From positions 1,629,001 to 1,693,000 of the forward strand of contig CP091733.1 in the NCBI GenBank assembly GCA_022009975.1: 64,000 nucleotides of DNA, written 5' to 3'. The notes under the pieces were generated by a model. The model was given only the letters and a program-made list of their open reading frames with translations, ran no database searches and was not told the origin of the DNA. Shown piece after piece: positions 50,909 to 59,807 of this stretch (positions within the stretch are counted from its first letter, which is position 1; the number at the start of each line of letters is the position of its first letter). A program made the position numbers and the translations under genes. The stretch is from Phocaeicola vulgatus. GTDB taxonomy: Bacteria; Bacteroidota; Bacteroidia; Bacteroidales; Tannerellaceae.

Positions 50909-51226
50909 ATGAAAAGAGAAGGCAAACGCCGCCCCACACATCACTTTTCTTTTGGCGAGCGGTTTGATGAAACGCTGATGAAAGTATATTTTGTTTGTTA
51001 TCAGTGTATTAAGCTATCCAATCATCAATTCATCGGATTTTCACCCCTCATCAAATCCGCCGGAGAAGCGACAGGGATGAACACCGCCATCCGCAGGCTG
51101 GTCGGACGGACTTCCGTCCTGCCGACCGACAAGGGAAAGCCGATGTCGCTGGCGAAAAGAAAAAGGCAACCAATGTCTGCCGATACCGCCGCAGGCTTTT
51201 GGGAACAAAAAGCCATAGCTCATTAG
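50909..51226 (+). CDS. Weak ORF upstream of the relaxase
   Basis: A 105-codon frame (MKREGKRRPTHHFSFGERFD) that is basic and rich in Lys/Arg towards the end (SLAKRKRQPMSADT). It ends at the oriT-like region. It could be a small accessory mobilisation protein or chance; composition is the only support. Confidence 0.3.
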   Translation: MKREGKRRPTHHFSFGERFDETLMKVYFVCYQCIKLSNHQFIGFSPLIKSAGEATGMNTAIRRLVGRTSVLPTDKGKPMSLAKRKRQPMSADTAAGFWEQKAIAH

Positions 51227-51305
51227 GGCGTTTTCTTCACGCACCGCTGACGCTAATGCTAAAAACGCCCCAATGAGCCAGCGGGGTTGCACCCCTCTGC
51301 CCCCG
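51225..51305. other. Candidate origin of transfer (oriT)
   Basis: GGGCGTTTT (51227-51235) is the inverted copy of AAAAACGCCC (51261-51270), and GGGGTTGCACCCC (about 51283-51295) makes a tight hairpin. MobV-type origins lie just upstream of the relaxase gene and contain such palindromes; the relaxase start is 80 bp away. The nick site cannot be named. Confidence 0.45.
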
Positions 51306-51384
51306 TTTGCCCCGTGCGGCTATGACCGCAGGCAGGCGGAAACCGACAAACAAGTTTGTACAACCTCAAAACCAAGAAACGAAC

Positions 51385-52754
51385 ATGGGATATATCAGCA
51401 TCCAAATCAACAAGGCGAAAGGGTCGGCTGACACGGGCGCATCCGACCACATAGAACGCAAGACTACGCCCAAGAACGCAGACCCCACACGCACCCACCT
51501 CAACCGTGAGCTGGTGCAATTCCCCGACGGTGTGGCAGACCGCACCGGAGCGATAAGCCACCGCATCCGCACGGCTGGCATCAGGCGGAAGATAACGCCC
51601 GACCAAGTACGGGCAATCCGCATCGTGCTTTCGGGTACGCACGAGGACATGGTGAGGGTGCAGGACGAAAGCAGGCTTGACGAATGGTGCGACGACAACC
51701 TGCAATGGCTGCACCGCACATTCGGCAGGGAGAACACCGTATCGGCAGTGCTGCACATGGACGAGCACAGCCGCACATCCACGCAACGGTCGTGCCAATA
51801 GTGACGGGCGAGCGCAGAAAAGCCAAGAAGAAGCAGACGGAAGGCAAACGCACCTACCGAAAGAAAGCCAACGTCGTGCGCCTGTGTGCCGATGACCTGC
51901 TTACCCGTGAAAGGCTGGTAGCCTACCATGACAGCTATGCCGCAGCGATGACGAAATACGGCTTGCAGCGTGGCGTCCGTGGTTCGGAGGCACGGCACAC
52001 TACCACCGCCCAATACTACCGAGACCTGAAACGGCAGACGGGAGAGTTGGAAGCCAACGTGCAGCAGTTGCAGACCGAACAGCGGCAGGCGGAACAGCAG
52101 CTTTACGAAGTGCGGAAGGAAATCAAGTCGGAGAAGCTGGAAGCCGCCAAGACCGAGGCGAAAGCGGCACTCGTGGCAAAGGTCGGTTCTCTTTTGGGCA
52201 GTAGGAAGTTGAAAGGGCTGGAAGCCGACAACAGCACCTTGCAAAACGAGGTTGCCGCCCGTGACGAGAGCATCGAGTTGCTGCAACAGCAGATGCAGCG
52301 GAAGCAGGAGGAATACAGCCGCCAACTGATGGAACTGCAAGCCAAGCACCGCAGGGAAATGGCGGACAAGGAAGCGGAACACCAAAAGGAAGTGTCATTC
52401 CTGAAATCCATTATCCAGAAAGCCAAGAAATGGTTTCCGCTGTTCCAAGAACTGGTGTACATGGAGAAGTTCTGCCTTAAAGTCGGCTTTAACGAGCGGC
52501 AGACCGCCACGCTCATTAGTGGCAAACCATTGTTCTACGAGGGCGAACTCTATTCGGAAGAGCACAAGCGGAAATTCACGACCGAAAGGGCTGGCTTCCA
52601 AGTGGTGAAAGACCCAAAAGACAGGTCTAAACTTGCACTTGCCATCAACGGGCAACCGATTGGCGAATGGTTCAAGGAGCAGTTTGACAGGCTGTTTTCG
52701 TCCATCAGGAGGACTGTTGAGCCGCTCAGGAAAGGCAAGGGCATGGGATTATAA
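51385..52754 (+). CDS. MobV (Pre/Mob) plasmid mobilisation relaxase, one frame break
   Basis: Start ATG 51385 (MGYISIQINKAKGSADTGAS); the repaired protein is about 456 residues. The N-terminal relaxase shows DHIERKTTPKNADPTRTHLNRE read in parts and, over the break, HMDEHTPHIHATVVP, the histidine triad that binds the metal. A long coiled coil (about 190-330) and a C-terminal helical part follow. It nicks oriT and pilots DNA for transfer by a helper conjugation system. One base is missing near 51768. GC content near 55 percent marks it as acquired. No replication or integrase gene accompanies it. Confidence 0.9.
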
Positions 52755-52859
52755 ACAATGCCAACAGAGAATAGCAAGTTCTGTTTCGGGCAGACCAAAA
52801 CTATTTTATAAGTTCCAATGAGATTGTATCGTTTTTAATTAAAAATTAGCTCACAAGTG

Positions 52860-52889
52860 TTTGATAGTCATAGAATAATTGTAAATTTG
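52860..52889 (+). promoter_or_regulatory. Promoter of mcrBC
   Basis: TTTG (52860-52863), 18 bp, TAAATTTG (52882-52889). Transcription would start about 12 bases before the mcrB ATG, leaving almost no leader. Confidence 0.6.
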
Positions 52890-52907
52890 CACAATAAAGA
52901 TATAAAC

Positions 52908-54971
52908 ATGGAAAGAACAGATTTCATTGAAAATAGAGCCGATGTTATCAAAAACATATATACTCTTTACTCTTATCTCGGAAGTAATTCGGAAGAAGAA
53001 AGGGATTGGGCATTGAACAGATTTAAACAAGGCAAATGGTATATAGTTGAACCATTTGGAAATATGCTGTTTTTTGCTCCAAGCCGTTTTGTCGGGTATA
53101 AAAACAATAATATAGCCAAGCATACAGAAAATCATGGAGATGGAACACAAACTAATGAATATTTTCGTAGGAACAGATTGTATAAAATATCAGAGGATGA
53201 GTTTTTAAGTAAACAATTCAAGAATTTTATGCTTTCAATTGGTATTGACAAAGAATCTGCTCAGTTTTTTATCCCTTATAATCAGGAAATATCAGACTTG
53301 CAATCTGGCCACAAATGTTATTTCATTTGTCCTACCCATTGCAGTGGACAGAAAGAGGATGCATGGAAAAGTTTTTTTAAGAAAGGAATCATGGCGATAG
53401 GATGGAATAATACAGATTATTCTAACTACACTTTGGAAGAAATAACAAAAGAATATGTGGATGATGCTAAAGCCCTTACGGCTTTTACTTTAATAAAGCA
53501 AATTAAAGAGGGGGACATTATCTGTTGCACGAATAACGCATACGGACTTTGGGGCATAGGAATAGCAACATCTTCTTACCGATTCAAAGAAAATATCCAT
53601 AAAGCAGGAGTTGATGATGATGGTGAGGAAACTTATTACTCCCATTATATTAATGTTGCATGGATTTGTTTTAAAGAGCAAGGGTTTATACCTACGTCCG
53701 ACTTGCATATTCATGCTCCAGAAAAAATGTGGCAACCCTATGGTACACTGACACAAAAAGATATACCACAATATATTACTGATTATATACTAAAAGCAAA
53801 TCATACAAATATGGAAACAACAAATAGGTGCAATGAATATATAGCTTTATTGAAAGTAAATAAGAATCTTATTCTGACTGGTGCGCCAGGCACAGGAAAA
53901 ACTTATTTGGCACGTGAGATTGTTACAGCTATGGGAGCGGAATATGAGTTCGTGCAGTTTCATCCGTCGTATGATTATACAGATTTTGTCGAAGGTTTAA
54001 GGCCGACACCGCCCGATAGCAGAGGAAATATAGGATTTGAGCGGAAAGACGGGGTGCTTAAGAAGTTTTGTAAGAGGGCGATAAAAAGAAATGGAAGCTG
54101 TGATTACGCATCAATGCTACAACAATTCAAAAAGGACTTAAGAAATTCAACGATAGAACTGAAAAGTTTCAGAAGTGATACGATAATTAAAGTTTCTATT
54201 AATGATAATGGAGTCATTTCAGTTCCTGAAAAATCAAATTGGGTGGCTTCTGATGATAAAATGATAAATTATTTAAAAAAACAAGAAAATGTCATCCCAA
54301 TGATACATATACAAAAAAACAATCGGAGATTATATTCTTGAAAAAAATACAAGAAAGAAGAAGATATCTTGAACTATGTCTTTCTCATCGATGAAATAAA
54401 CCGTGGTGAAATCTCTAAGATATTCGGAGAGCTGTTCTTCAGTATAGACCCTGGCTATCGAGGTGAAAAAGGACGAGTTAAAACTCAATATCAAAACATG
54501 ATAACCGATGAAGATGACCCGTTCTATGAAGGCTTTTATGTTCCGGAAAACGTCTATATCATCGGGACAATGAATGATATTGACCGGAGTGTGGAAAGTA
54601 TGGATTTCGCCATGCGCCGCCGCTTTGCATGGAAAGAAATAAAGGCAAACGAGAATACTGGCATGCTGGATAGTTTTGGAGAATTGAAAGATGAAATTGT
54701 AAGCAAGATGAATCGCCTGAACAACGCCATTTGGAACGAAGAAACCAATGAAGGTATTGAAGGGCTTAGCGCAGCTTATCACATTGGAGGCGCCTACTTC
54801 AAAAATTTGGAACTATACGATTATAAAAATAATTTACCGGAAGCTTATCGGCAATTATGGGAAAACCATTTGCGAGGCGTGCTTTTTGAATACCTGAGAG
54901 GGGCATTCAATGCGGCTGATAATCTGAAAAAATTAGAAGAAGTGTATTATTCGGAAAGTGTATACGAATGA
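52908..54971 (+). CDS. mcrB: McrB-type AAA+ GTPase with EVE-like domain, two frame breaks
   Basis: Start ATG 52908 (MERTDFIENRADVIKNIYTL). Repaired length is about 688 residues. Residues 1-130 form an unassigned module (KWYIVEPFGNMLFFAPSRF, then VGYKNNNIAKHTEN). About 135-265 resembles an EVE-like domain (CYFICPTHCSGQ, FFKKGIMAIGW, IKEGDIICCTNNAYGLWGIG), a reader of modified bases. The AAA+ motor follows: Walker A LTGAPGTGKTYLA (about 323), Walker B VFLIDEINRGEISKIFGELF (about 490) and the McrB signature GTMNDIDRSVESMDFAMRRR (about 552). An insertion of some 90 residues parts Walker A and B. Breaks in A-runs at 54312-54318 and 54341-54347. It drives McrC cleavage of modified DNA. Confidence 0.9.
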
Positions 54972-56302
54972 TGGAGTGGAAAGATAATAGCGAACATCTT
55001 CTGACGGAGAATGTGGAAAGGTTGTTGCCTTTTGCCAACACTCCGGTTTCTTCTTTGGTGGACGACAAGGGAAAGCCTTTGCTCGTTTTCCCTTTATCCT
55101 TTCAGGAGTGTGAAGACTGCATAGGCAAGCAACACCTGTTTGACATTGCACCTAAAGGAAACCGCTATGTGGTGAAAACAGGCAATTTAGCAGGATTCAT
55201 TGGTCTGAATGATATGTACATAACCATCCGCTCACGGTTCGGGCCGGAGAACGGTGATGACTATTTCCTGCATTATATGTTGAAAAAGGTCTTATCCGTC
55301 AATCTGTTCAATCTGAAGCATACGGCTACAGACGAACAGGTGTTTGATTTCCTGCTGCATCTGTTTCCCTATTTCCTGAATAAAGCGTTGGTGCAAGGTC
55401 TTTACAAGGAGTATCGGCGAAACGAATACAACGACTGCAACCTGAGAGGCACGATTGACATCAGTCGGCATATCAAGTGCAATGTGCCCTTTAACGGGTG
55501 TGTGGCATACCGCACGAGGGAATTCAGTTATGACAATCATGTGACCCAACTGATACGTCATACGGTAGAATATATCCGCACTAAACGGTTGGGCGAAATG
55601 GTATTACACACAAACGTAGATACGCAAGAAAATGTTTCCCAAATCGTTTCGGCTACATCAACGTATCAGAGGCAAGACAGGCTGCAGGTTATCAAAAGCA
55701 ATTTGAGACCTGTTGTCCACCCCTACTATACACAATATGTACCTTTACAAAAGCTTTGCTTGAAAATACTAAGCCATGAACGATTAAGATACGGACATGA
55801 CAAGGATGAAATTTATGGCATTCTGTTCGATGTATCATGGCTTTGGGAAGAGTATTTAAGCACATTGCTCGCTCCTTTAGGATTTAAGCATCCTGATAAC
55901 AGGCAGAATACCGGAGGTGTCTGGTTGGGGTATAGTCTGATAGAGAATAAGATAAGAAACGCTTTTTTGCGTTATCCTGATTTTTATGACAAAAAAAGAA
56001 GTATCATCTTAGATGCTAAATACAAGAGCCAGATTGATTATGTTGCCGATGTAAACCAAGTTATTACTTACTTGTATCGGATGAAAGGGCGTATCGGTAT
56101 GTTTGTCCACCCGACAACGGATAAAAATGGACTGAAATCATATAGCTTGCGAGGATATGGTGATGATAGCGATGCTCGTCTGATTGAATATCAGTTTCAT
56201 ATTCCAACAGAAGTTTCAAACTATGAAGATTTTGAATGGAATATAAGGCTTTCTGAAACAGCATTAAAAGAGCAAATAGAAATTTTCCATCCTCTTTTGT
56301 AG
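54968..56302 (+). CDS. mcrC: McrC-type restriction nuclease subunit
   Basis: The 444-residue protein overlaps mcrB by four bases (ATGA). The N-terminal two thirds (MMEWKDNSEHLLTENVERLL; NLAGFIGLNDMYITIRSRFG; LVQGLYKEYRRNEYNDCNLRG) match McrC/McrBC 5-methylcytosine restriction component. The C-terminal nuclease shows a PD-(D/E)xK arrangement in FLRYPDFYDKKRSIILDAKYKS, with PDF, D and DAK as the likely acidic and lysine residues. It cuts when McrB translocates DNA. Composition is AT-rich (below the chromosome), unlike the GC-rich mobilisation gene next to it. Frame intact. Confidence 0.93.
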   Translation: MMEWKDNSEHLLTENVERLLPFANTPVSSLVDDKGKPLLVFPLSFQECEDCIGKQHLFDIAPKGNRYVVKTGNLAGFIGLNDMYITIRSRFGPENGDDYFLHYMLKKVLSVNLFNLKHTATDEQVFDFLLHLFPYFLNKALVQGLYKEYRRNEYNDCNLRGTIDISRHIKCNVPFNGCVAYRTREFSYDNHVTQLIRHTVEYIRTKRLGEMVLHTNVDTQENVSQIVSATSTYQRQDRLQVIKSNLRPVVHPYYTQYVPLQKLCLKILSHERLRYGHDKDEIYGILFDVSWLWEEYLSTLLAPLGFKHPDNRQNTGGVWLGYSLIENKIRNAFLRYPDFYDKKRSIILDAKYKSQIDYVADVNQVITYLYRMKGRIGMFVHPTTDKNGLKSYSLRGYGDDSDARLIEYQFHIPTEVSNYEDFEWNIRLSETALKEQIEIFHPLL

Positions 56303-56309
56303 CTCGTTT

Positions 56310-56340
56310 TTTGAGATTTCAGAAGATTATACTAATTTTG
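56310..56340 (+). promoter_or_regulatory. Promoter beyond mcrC
   Basis: TTTG (56310-56313), exactly 19 bp, TAATTTTG (56333-56340), a full consensus match. The only reading frame after it is the short one at 56373. Confidence 0.55.
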
Positions 56341-56372
56341 CATCCACAAGAGTTATCTAAACAAGCAAAGCG

Positions 56373-56432
56373 ATGCAGACTACGGCAATTAGGACGGTTT
56401 CCAACTCATTACCCGAAAAAGTGGTAATTTGA
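56373..56432 (+). CDS. 19-residue ORF, probable truncated gene start
   Basis: ATG at 56373, 33 bases after the -7 box, encodes MQTTAIRTVSNSLPEKVVI and then stops. The sequence looks like the N-terminus of a small soluble protein, such as an antitoxin, cut short, but I cannot name a family. It may equally be chance. Confidence 0.25.
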   Translation: MQTTAIRTVSNSLPEKVVI

Positions 56433-56610
56433 CTAACTCTTTTGATTTCAGATAGGTACATTCTTTTTGCAGAATTAAAAAATAATGTTGTAAAATTAAT
56501 ATCTTCTCAGAAAGCATACTATTTCCCTTCCCCAAAAACATCTGTTATTTCTGGATATGATCATTCAATCAACCCAGCAATGGAAAAGAGGTTTCTTTAT
56601 TGAATCATAT

Positions 56611-56655
56611 AGTTGTTGAATAATCGGCATTAAAACGCCATTTAAACACTATTTA
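56611..56655 (+). repeat. 11-bp-period dispersed repeat, copy 2, left half
   Basis: GTTGAATAATCGGCATTAAA followed by AAACGCCATTT and AAACACTATTT units, matching the minus-strand reading of 18730-18794. It is interrupted by the insertion sequence after TATTTA and continues at 58360. Confidence 0.8.
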
Positions 56656-58359
56656 GGGATAATCATTTAATTCCTTCAATCTGAGTTAACCGGCAGACGT
56701 TCCCGTATTTTCCCGATTAAACTCATCGTGTTTATATCATCGGCTCTGGTTTCAGAGCCGATTTTCTCGTTTTCAGTCACGTCTGGAGCCACCACTCCCA
56801 TAAAGTTGCGCTCCATGCGTAGAACATCAGGCAGCAAGGGTGATTTGGACCGACTCTCGTCTTGCGAGGTTGACCACATTTGCTGTGTGGATACCGAAGA
56901 AAATCAGCAAGATCTCTGTCGACTTTATTCTCGCTGCTATCTTTCGCAGTCCGTAATGTTGCTTCTGGGTACCGAATGAGCCTTCCATCTCTGTAGCTCT
57001 CACTCTGGCAAGTTCTCTTTTGGTAGCATTCTTCACCTCGTTCTTGCCAGTCCTGCCTTTCTGAGTGAAGGAGGTCTCAATACCATTCTCTTTGCAGAAT
57101 GTTCTGTTGTCGTTTCCTGAGTAACCTTGGTCGCCACCTATCTTCTTCACCGGTACTCCGGTAAGCTTATTAGACAATGACACGCAATGCTTCAGCCTTG
57201 TACCCTCATTGAAGGCGTTGAATGAGAGTTTCTCAATGAATGAGACCCCATCAATCAATATGTTGTTGCTCTTCGCTCCAAACTCTACAGTCTTGGTTTC
57301 CTTGCCTCTGACAATCGGTCTGATATGAGGTTTGTCGAGACTTACGATGCGGTTCGGTATGCTCTCGCGAGAGTCGCCACTCTTGAAGTGGTTCTTCTGC
57401 TGACGATATACCCTTGTGATGATCCCAAGCATATTCAACTGCTTGTCGCTCAGCAGTCCCTCGCAACTATGGACACGCATCTGTCTGTGGATCTCACCGA
57501 GCATCTTGCACAGCAATGCAAGCAGTCTCATTATCATCTTTCGTGTCTGCTTATGAGTGTGCTTACGCTGCTTCCTGTAAGCCAGATTCGCCTTCTCTAT
57601 ATCGTTGTACTTTGTCCTCAATCTATGTTCTCCTAGCTTGGAACTGATACTGCACATCATCTTGTATGCTCTTTCAACACATTCCCAAAGCAACTTCACA
57701 TCGGTCGGGAAACGCATCAGACTTTCATAGCAACTGGCATCAGTATACACTGTATCAAGGTTCTTCATGTATGGCTTCCACGCATCTGCAAGCACCTTCT
57801 GCTGCTCTTGGATCTTCAGCTTCTTGGACAGTTCCAACAATATATTGTCAATCAACTTATAGTTTGTCAACTGGTTCTTAGGACTGATCCTGATGCCGCA
57901 GAAGATCTGATAATAGATGTTTCCATTCAATGCCTCCATCAATTTCGGAGCCGACAATCCTGTATACATCTTCAAGAATGCCAATGCCACCTTGCTTTCA
58001 GGGGTGAAGAAGGACTTTCTGCCTCTTTTAGCCCTTATGTTCTTTGGCTTTTCCCCAATCAACCCAAACGATATCGCCATTTCTCGAAGAGGAAGAAGTG
58101 ACTGGATGCGTCCAAGTTCACTCGTTTTGAAGGTTTCTACATATTGCTGATAAAAATCAAACTCTGTGAATGCAATCTCTTGCTGAATGTCAGATAAATT
58201 TCCTACTTTTGCCATGAGTTATTTTTGCTCATTTCCTCCGAAGTTTACTTTTTCTACGGTATTCGGAGGAATTTTTATTTCCTTTAGCTAAATTACAACA
58301 AATATACCACATTAGCAATCAATAAGTTGTAAACTTTCAAAGTATTTTGCGACTATCCC
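56656..58359 (-). mobile_element. Insertion sequence, 1704 bp, DDE transposase
   Basis: The ends are inverted: GGGATAATCATTTAATTCC on the left and, read inward from the right, GGGATAGTCGCAAAATAC. Both are flanked by the direct repeat TATTTA (56650-56655 and 58360-58365), a 6-bp target duplication. The element carries one transposase gene on the minus strand. Removing it with one TATTTA copy restores an uninterrupted repeat matching the copy at 18730-18794, which proves the insertion boundaries. Confidence 0.9.
56827..58215 (-). CDS. IS1182/IS5-like transposase
   Basis: The 462-residue protein starts MAKVGNLSDIQQEIAFTEFD. Residues about 60-115 form the DUF772-type N-terminal domain (FFTPESKVALAFLKMYTGLS, IYYQIFCGIRISPKNQL). 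DDE residues are likely in VYTDASCYES, GGDQGYSGNDNRTF and VRATEMEGSFGTQKQHYGLR. It is a cut-and-paste enzyme with full-length frame, so the element may be active. Family placement rests on domain order; IS1182 is my best guess over IS5. Confidence 0.88.
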   Translation of the reverse strand: MAKVGNLSDIQQEIAFTEFDFYQQYVETFKTSELGRIQSLLPLREMAISFGLIGEKPKNIRAKRGRKSFFTPESKVALAFLKMYTGLSAPKLMEALNGNIYYQIFCGIRISPKNQLTNYKLIDNILLELSKKLKIQEQQKVLADAWKPYMKNLDTVYTDASCYESLMRFPTDVKLLWECVERAYKMMCSISSKLGEHRLRTKYNDIEKANLAYRKQRKHTHKQTRKMIMRLLALLCKMLGEIHRQMRVHSCEGLLSDKQLNMLGIITRVYRQQKNHFKSGDSRESIPNRIVSLDKPHIRPIVRGKETKTVEFGAKSNNILIDGVSFIEKLSFNAFNEGTRLKHCVSLSNKLTGVPVKKIGGDQGYSGNDNRTFCKENGIETSFTQKGRTGKNEVKNATKRELARVRATEMEGSFGTQKQHYGLRKIAARIKSTEILLIFFGIHTANVVNLARRESVQITLAA

Positions 58360-58385
58360 TATTTAAACACCATTTAAACGTATAC
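58360..58385 (+). repeat. 11-bp-period dispersed repeat, copy 2, right half
   Basis: TATTTAAACACCATTTAAAC then GTATAC, the continuation of the repeat at 56611-56655 beyond the insertion sequence. Confidence 0.8.
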
Positions 58386-58391
58386 TTTTTC

Positions 58392-58430
58392 AAAAAAATC
58401 CACCAAAGGAGAAAGTCCCCTTTGGTGGAT
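58392..58430 (-). terminator. Terminator of the glycogen operon
   Basis: On the minus strand ATCCACCAAAGGGGA pairs with CTCCTTTGGTGGAT around a 4-base loop and is followed by seven T. It is 37 bases after the GH57 stop. Confidence 0.9.
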
Positions 58431-58466
58431 TTCTAACATGTTCATTTTTATCTCTAAAAACGAAAC

Positions 58467-59774
58467 TTATTTTGCTTTCTTTACAGCAGCAGTTGCTTTC
58501 TTCTTCAAACGTTCTATCTCTTTTTGCAAGTCTTCTATCTCCTTTCCTTGGTTCTTGATGGTCGTCAACAATGAGTTCAACTCTTCATTTTCGATAGTTT
58601 CAGGGAATTGGGATTTCACTCTTTCAATAAAGTCCGACAAGACATTCATATAGTTATTGAAAGCATCATAAGGATTGTCATAAGGACTGAAACCACCTTT
58701 ACCCATGTGTTTTGTACTCATGTAATAGAAATGGTCGCTGCTCTGCAAATAATACCAGTCCTGACGGATACGGCGCATATCGCACAAGCGGACACGCTCG
58801 CCAATCTCACAAATCTTACGGAATGCTTCCTTCTGAAGGACATTGCCTAACCAAGAGCTACAGTCACGTTCTTCATCTACCCAAGAAATTGGATACGGAA
58901 CAGAAATCTGGTCAACTGGTTTCATCAAGGCAAACACTTCGGACGGAGTAGAGAAACTGATTCCCTTTTCGGCTGCATAACGTGGCAATGCCTTGAAGAA
59001 TTCAAAGATGCCTGTTTCTGCAGGATGAAGAGAACCCAACACTTCGTAGTTCATGAACAAATTGATAACCTGTTCTGATTCCGGAGTAGCTGCAATCCAT
59101 GACATATATTTATCTGCAGTCAAAGGATATTCGTTCCATCCATAATTACTGAAGCGGTCAGATATATCTTCACTGAAGCGGTCGTTCTTCAAGAGCAACT
59201 GCAACTTAGGTTGCACGCTTGAACTATACATATAGTTCGGACTCTTCCAACCCAAGATATGTTTAGCTCCTTCCGTCAACATTCCCTTGTAACCCATTCC
59301 ATAGACAACTTCCGAGATGTCGTCAGAATAGATAAGTTCCGTGTTGCGGAACACACTTGGTTTAACACCGAACAATGTCTTGATTTTATCCTCTTGCTTT
59401 TCGATTTGATGCTTAAACTCATCCACATCCCCCAAAGAAGAAAGAGAATGTGCATACGTTTCAGACAAGAATTCCACATTGCCTGTAGCGGCCAACTCCT
59501 TGAAGCTATCTATCACTTCCGGTGTATAGATTTCCATCTGCTCCAAAGCGACACCAGAGATAGAGAAAGCAACCTTGAATTTGCCACCGCTTGATTTAAT
59601 CATCTCCAAGATAGTACGGTTGGCAGGCAAGTAGCACTTCTCTGCAATACGGCGGATAATCTCCTCATTTTGGAAATCATCATAATAATAATGGTCGTTA
59701 CCGATATCAAAGAAACGATATCTTTTCAAGCGAAACGGCTGGTGTATCTGAAAATAAAAGCATATAGTTTTCAT
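58467..59774 (-). CDS. GH57 family alpha-amylase / glucan enzyme
   Basis: The 435-residue protein starts MKTICFYFQIHQPFRLKRYR with the HQP motif of GH57, then GGKFKVAFSISGVALEQ, GNVEFLSETYAHSLSSL, KPSVFRNTELIYSD with the catalytic glutamate, and YKGMLTEGAKHILGW. GH57 enzymes hydrolyse or branch alpha-glucans. There is no signal peptide, so it acts in the cytosol. The last 40 residues are an unusual Lys/Glu-rich coiled coil (KEIEDLQKEIERLKKKATAA). Third gene of the glycogen operon, 33 bp after the synthase-like gene. Frame intact. Confidence 0.92.
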   Translation of the reverse strand: MKTICFYFQIHQPFRLKRYRFFDIGNDHYYYDDFQNEEIIRRIAEKCYLPANRTILEMIKSSGGKFKVAFSISGVALEQMEIYTPEVIDSFKELAATGNVEFLSETYAHSLSSLGDVDEFKHQIEKQEDKIKTLFGVKPSVFRNTELIYSDDISEVVYGMGYKGMLTEGAKHILGWKSPNYMYSSSVQPKLQLLLKNDRFSEDISDRFSNYGWNEYPLTADKYMSWIAATPESEQVINLFMNYEVLGSLHPAETGIFEFFKALPRYAAEKGISFSTPSEVFALMKPVDQISVPYPISWVDEERDCSSWLGNVLQKEAFRKICEIGERVRLCDMRRIRQDWYYLQSSDHFYYMSTKHMGKGGFSPYDNPYDAFNNYMNVLSDFIERVKSQFPETIENEELNSLLTTIKNQGKEIEDLQKEIERLKKKATAAVKKAK

Positions 59775-59807
59775 ATTATTGTCTGTTTTTATCTGTTCGA
59801 ATTGTTA

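Larger units (their letters stand above)
50368..51384. other. Left part of the mobilisation remnant
   Basis: After plain sequence to about 50510 the base composition jumps to GC-rich. It contains two weak ORFs (listed apart), a cluster of TGATGAAA motifs between 50832 and 51060, and palindromes just before the relaxase gene (51225-51305). I see no clear attachment site. Confidence 0.55.
56303..56655. other. Intergenic region between mcrC and the insertion sequence
   Basis: It carries a good promoter (56310-56340) driving only a 19-codon ORF (56373-56432), one partial A/T-bounded repeat unit near 56516 (AAAGCATACTA) and the left half of the 11-bp-period repeat (56611-56655). Confidence 0.6.

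Noticed and set aside
51259..52385. Minus-strand frames of 179 and 339 codons across the relaxase
   Set aside because: High GC content lengthens open frames on the opposite strand; the plus strand has the relaxase histidine motif.
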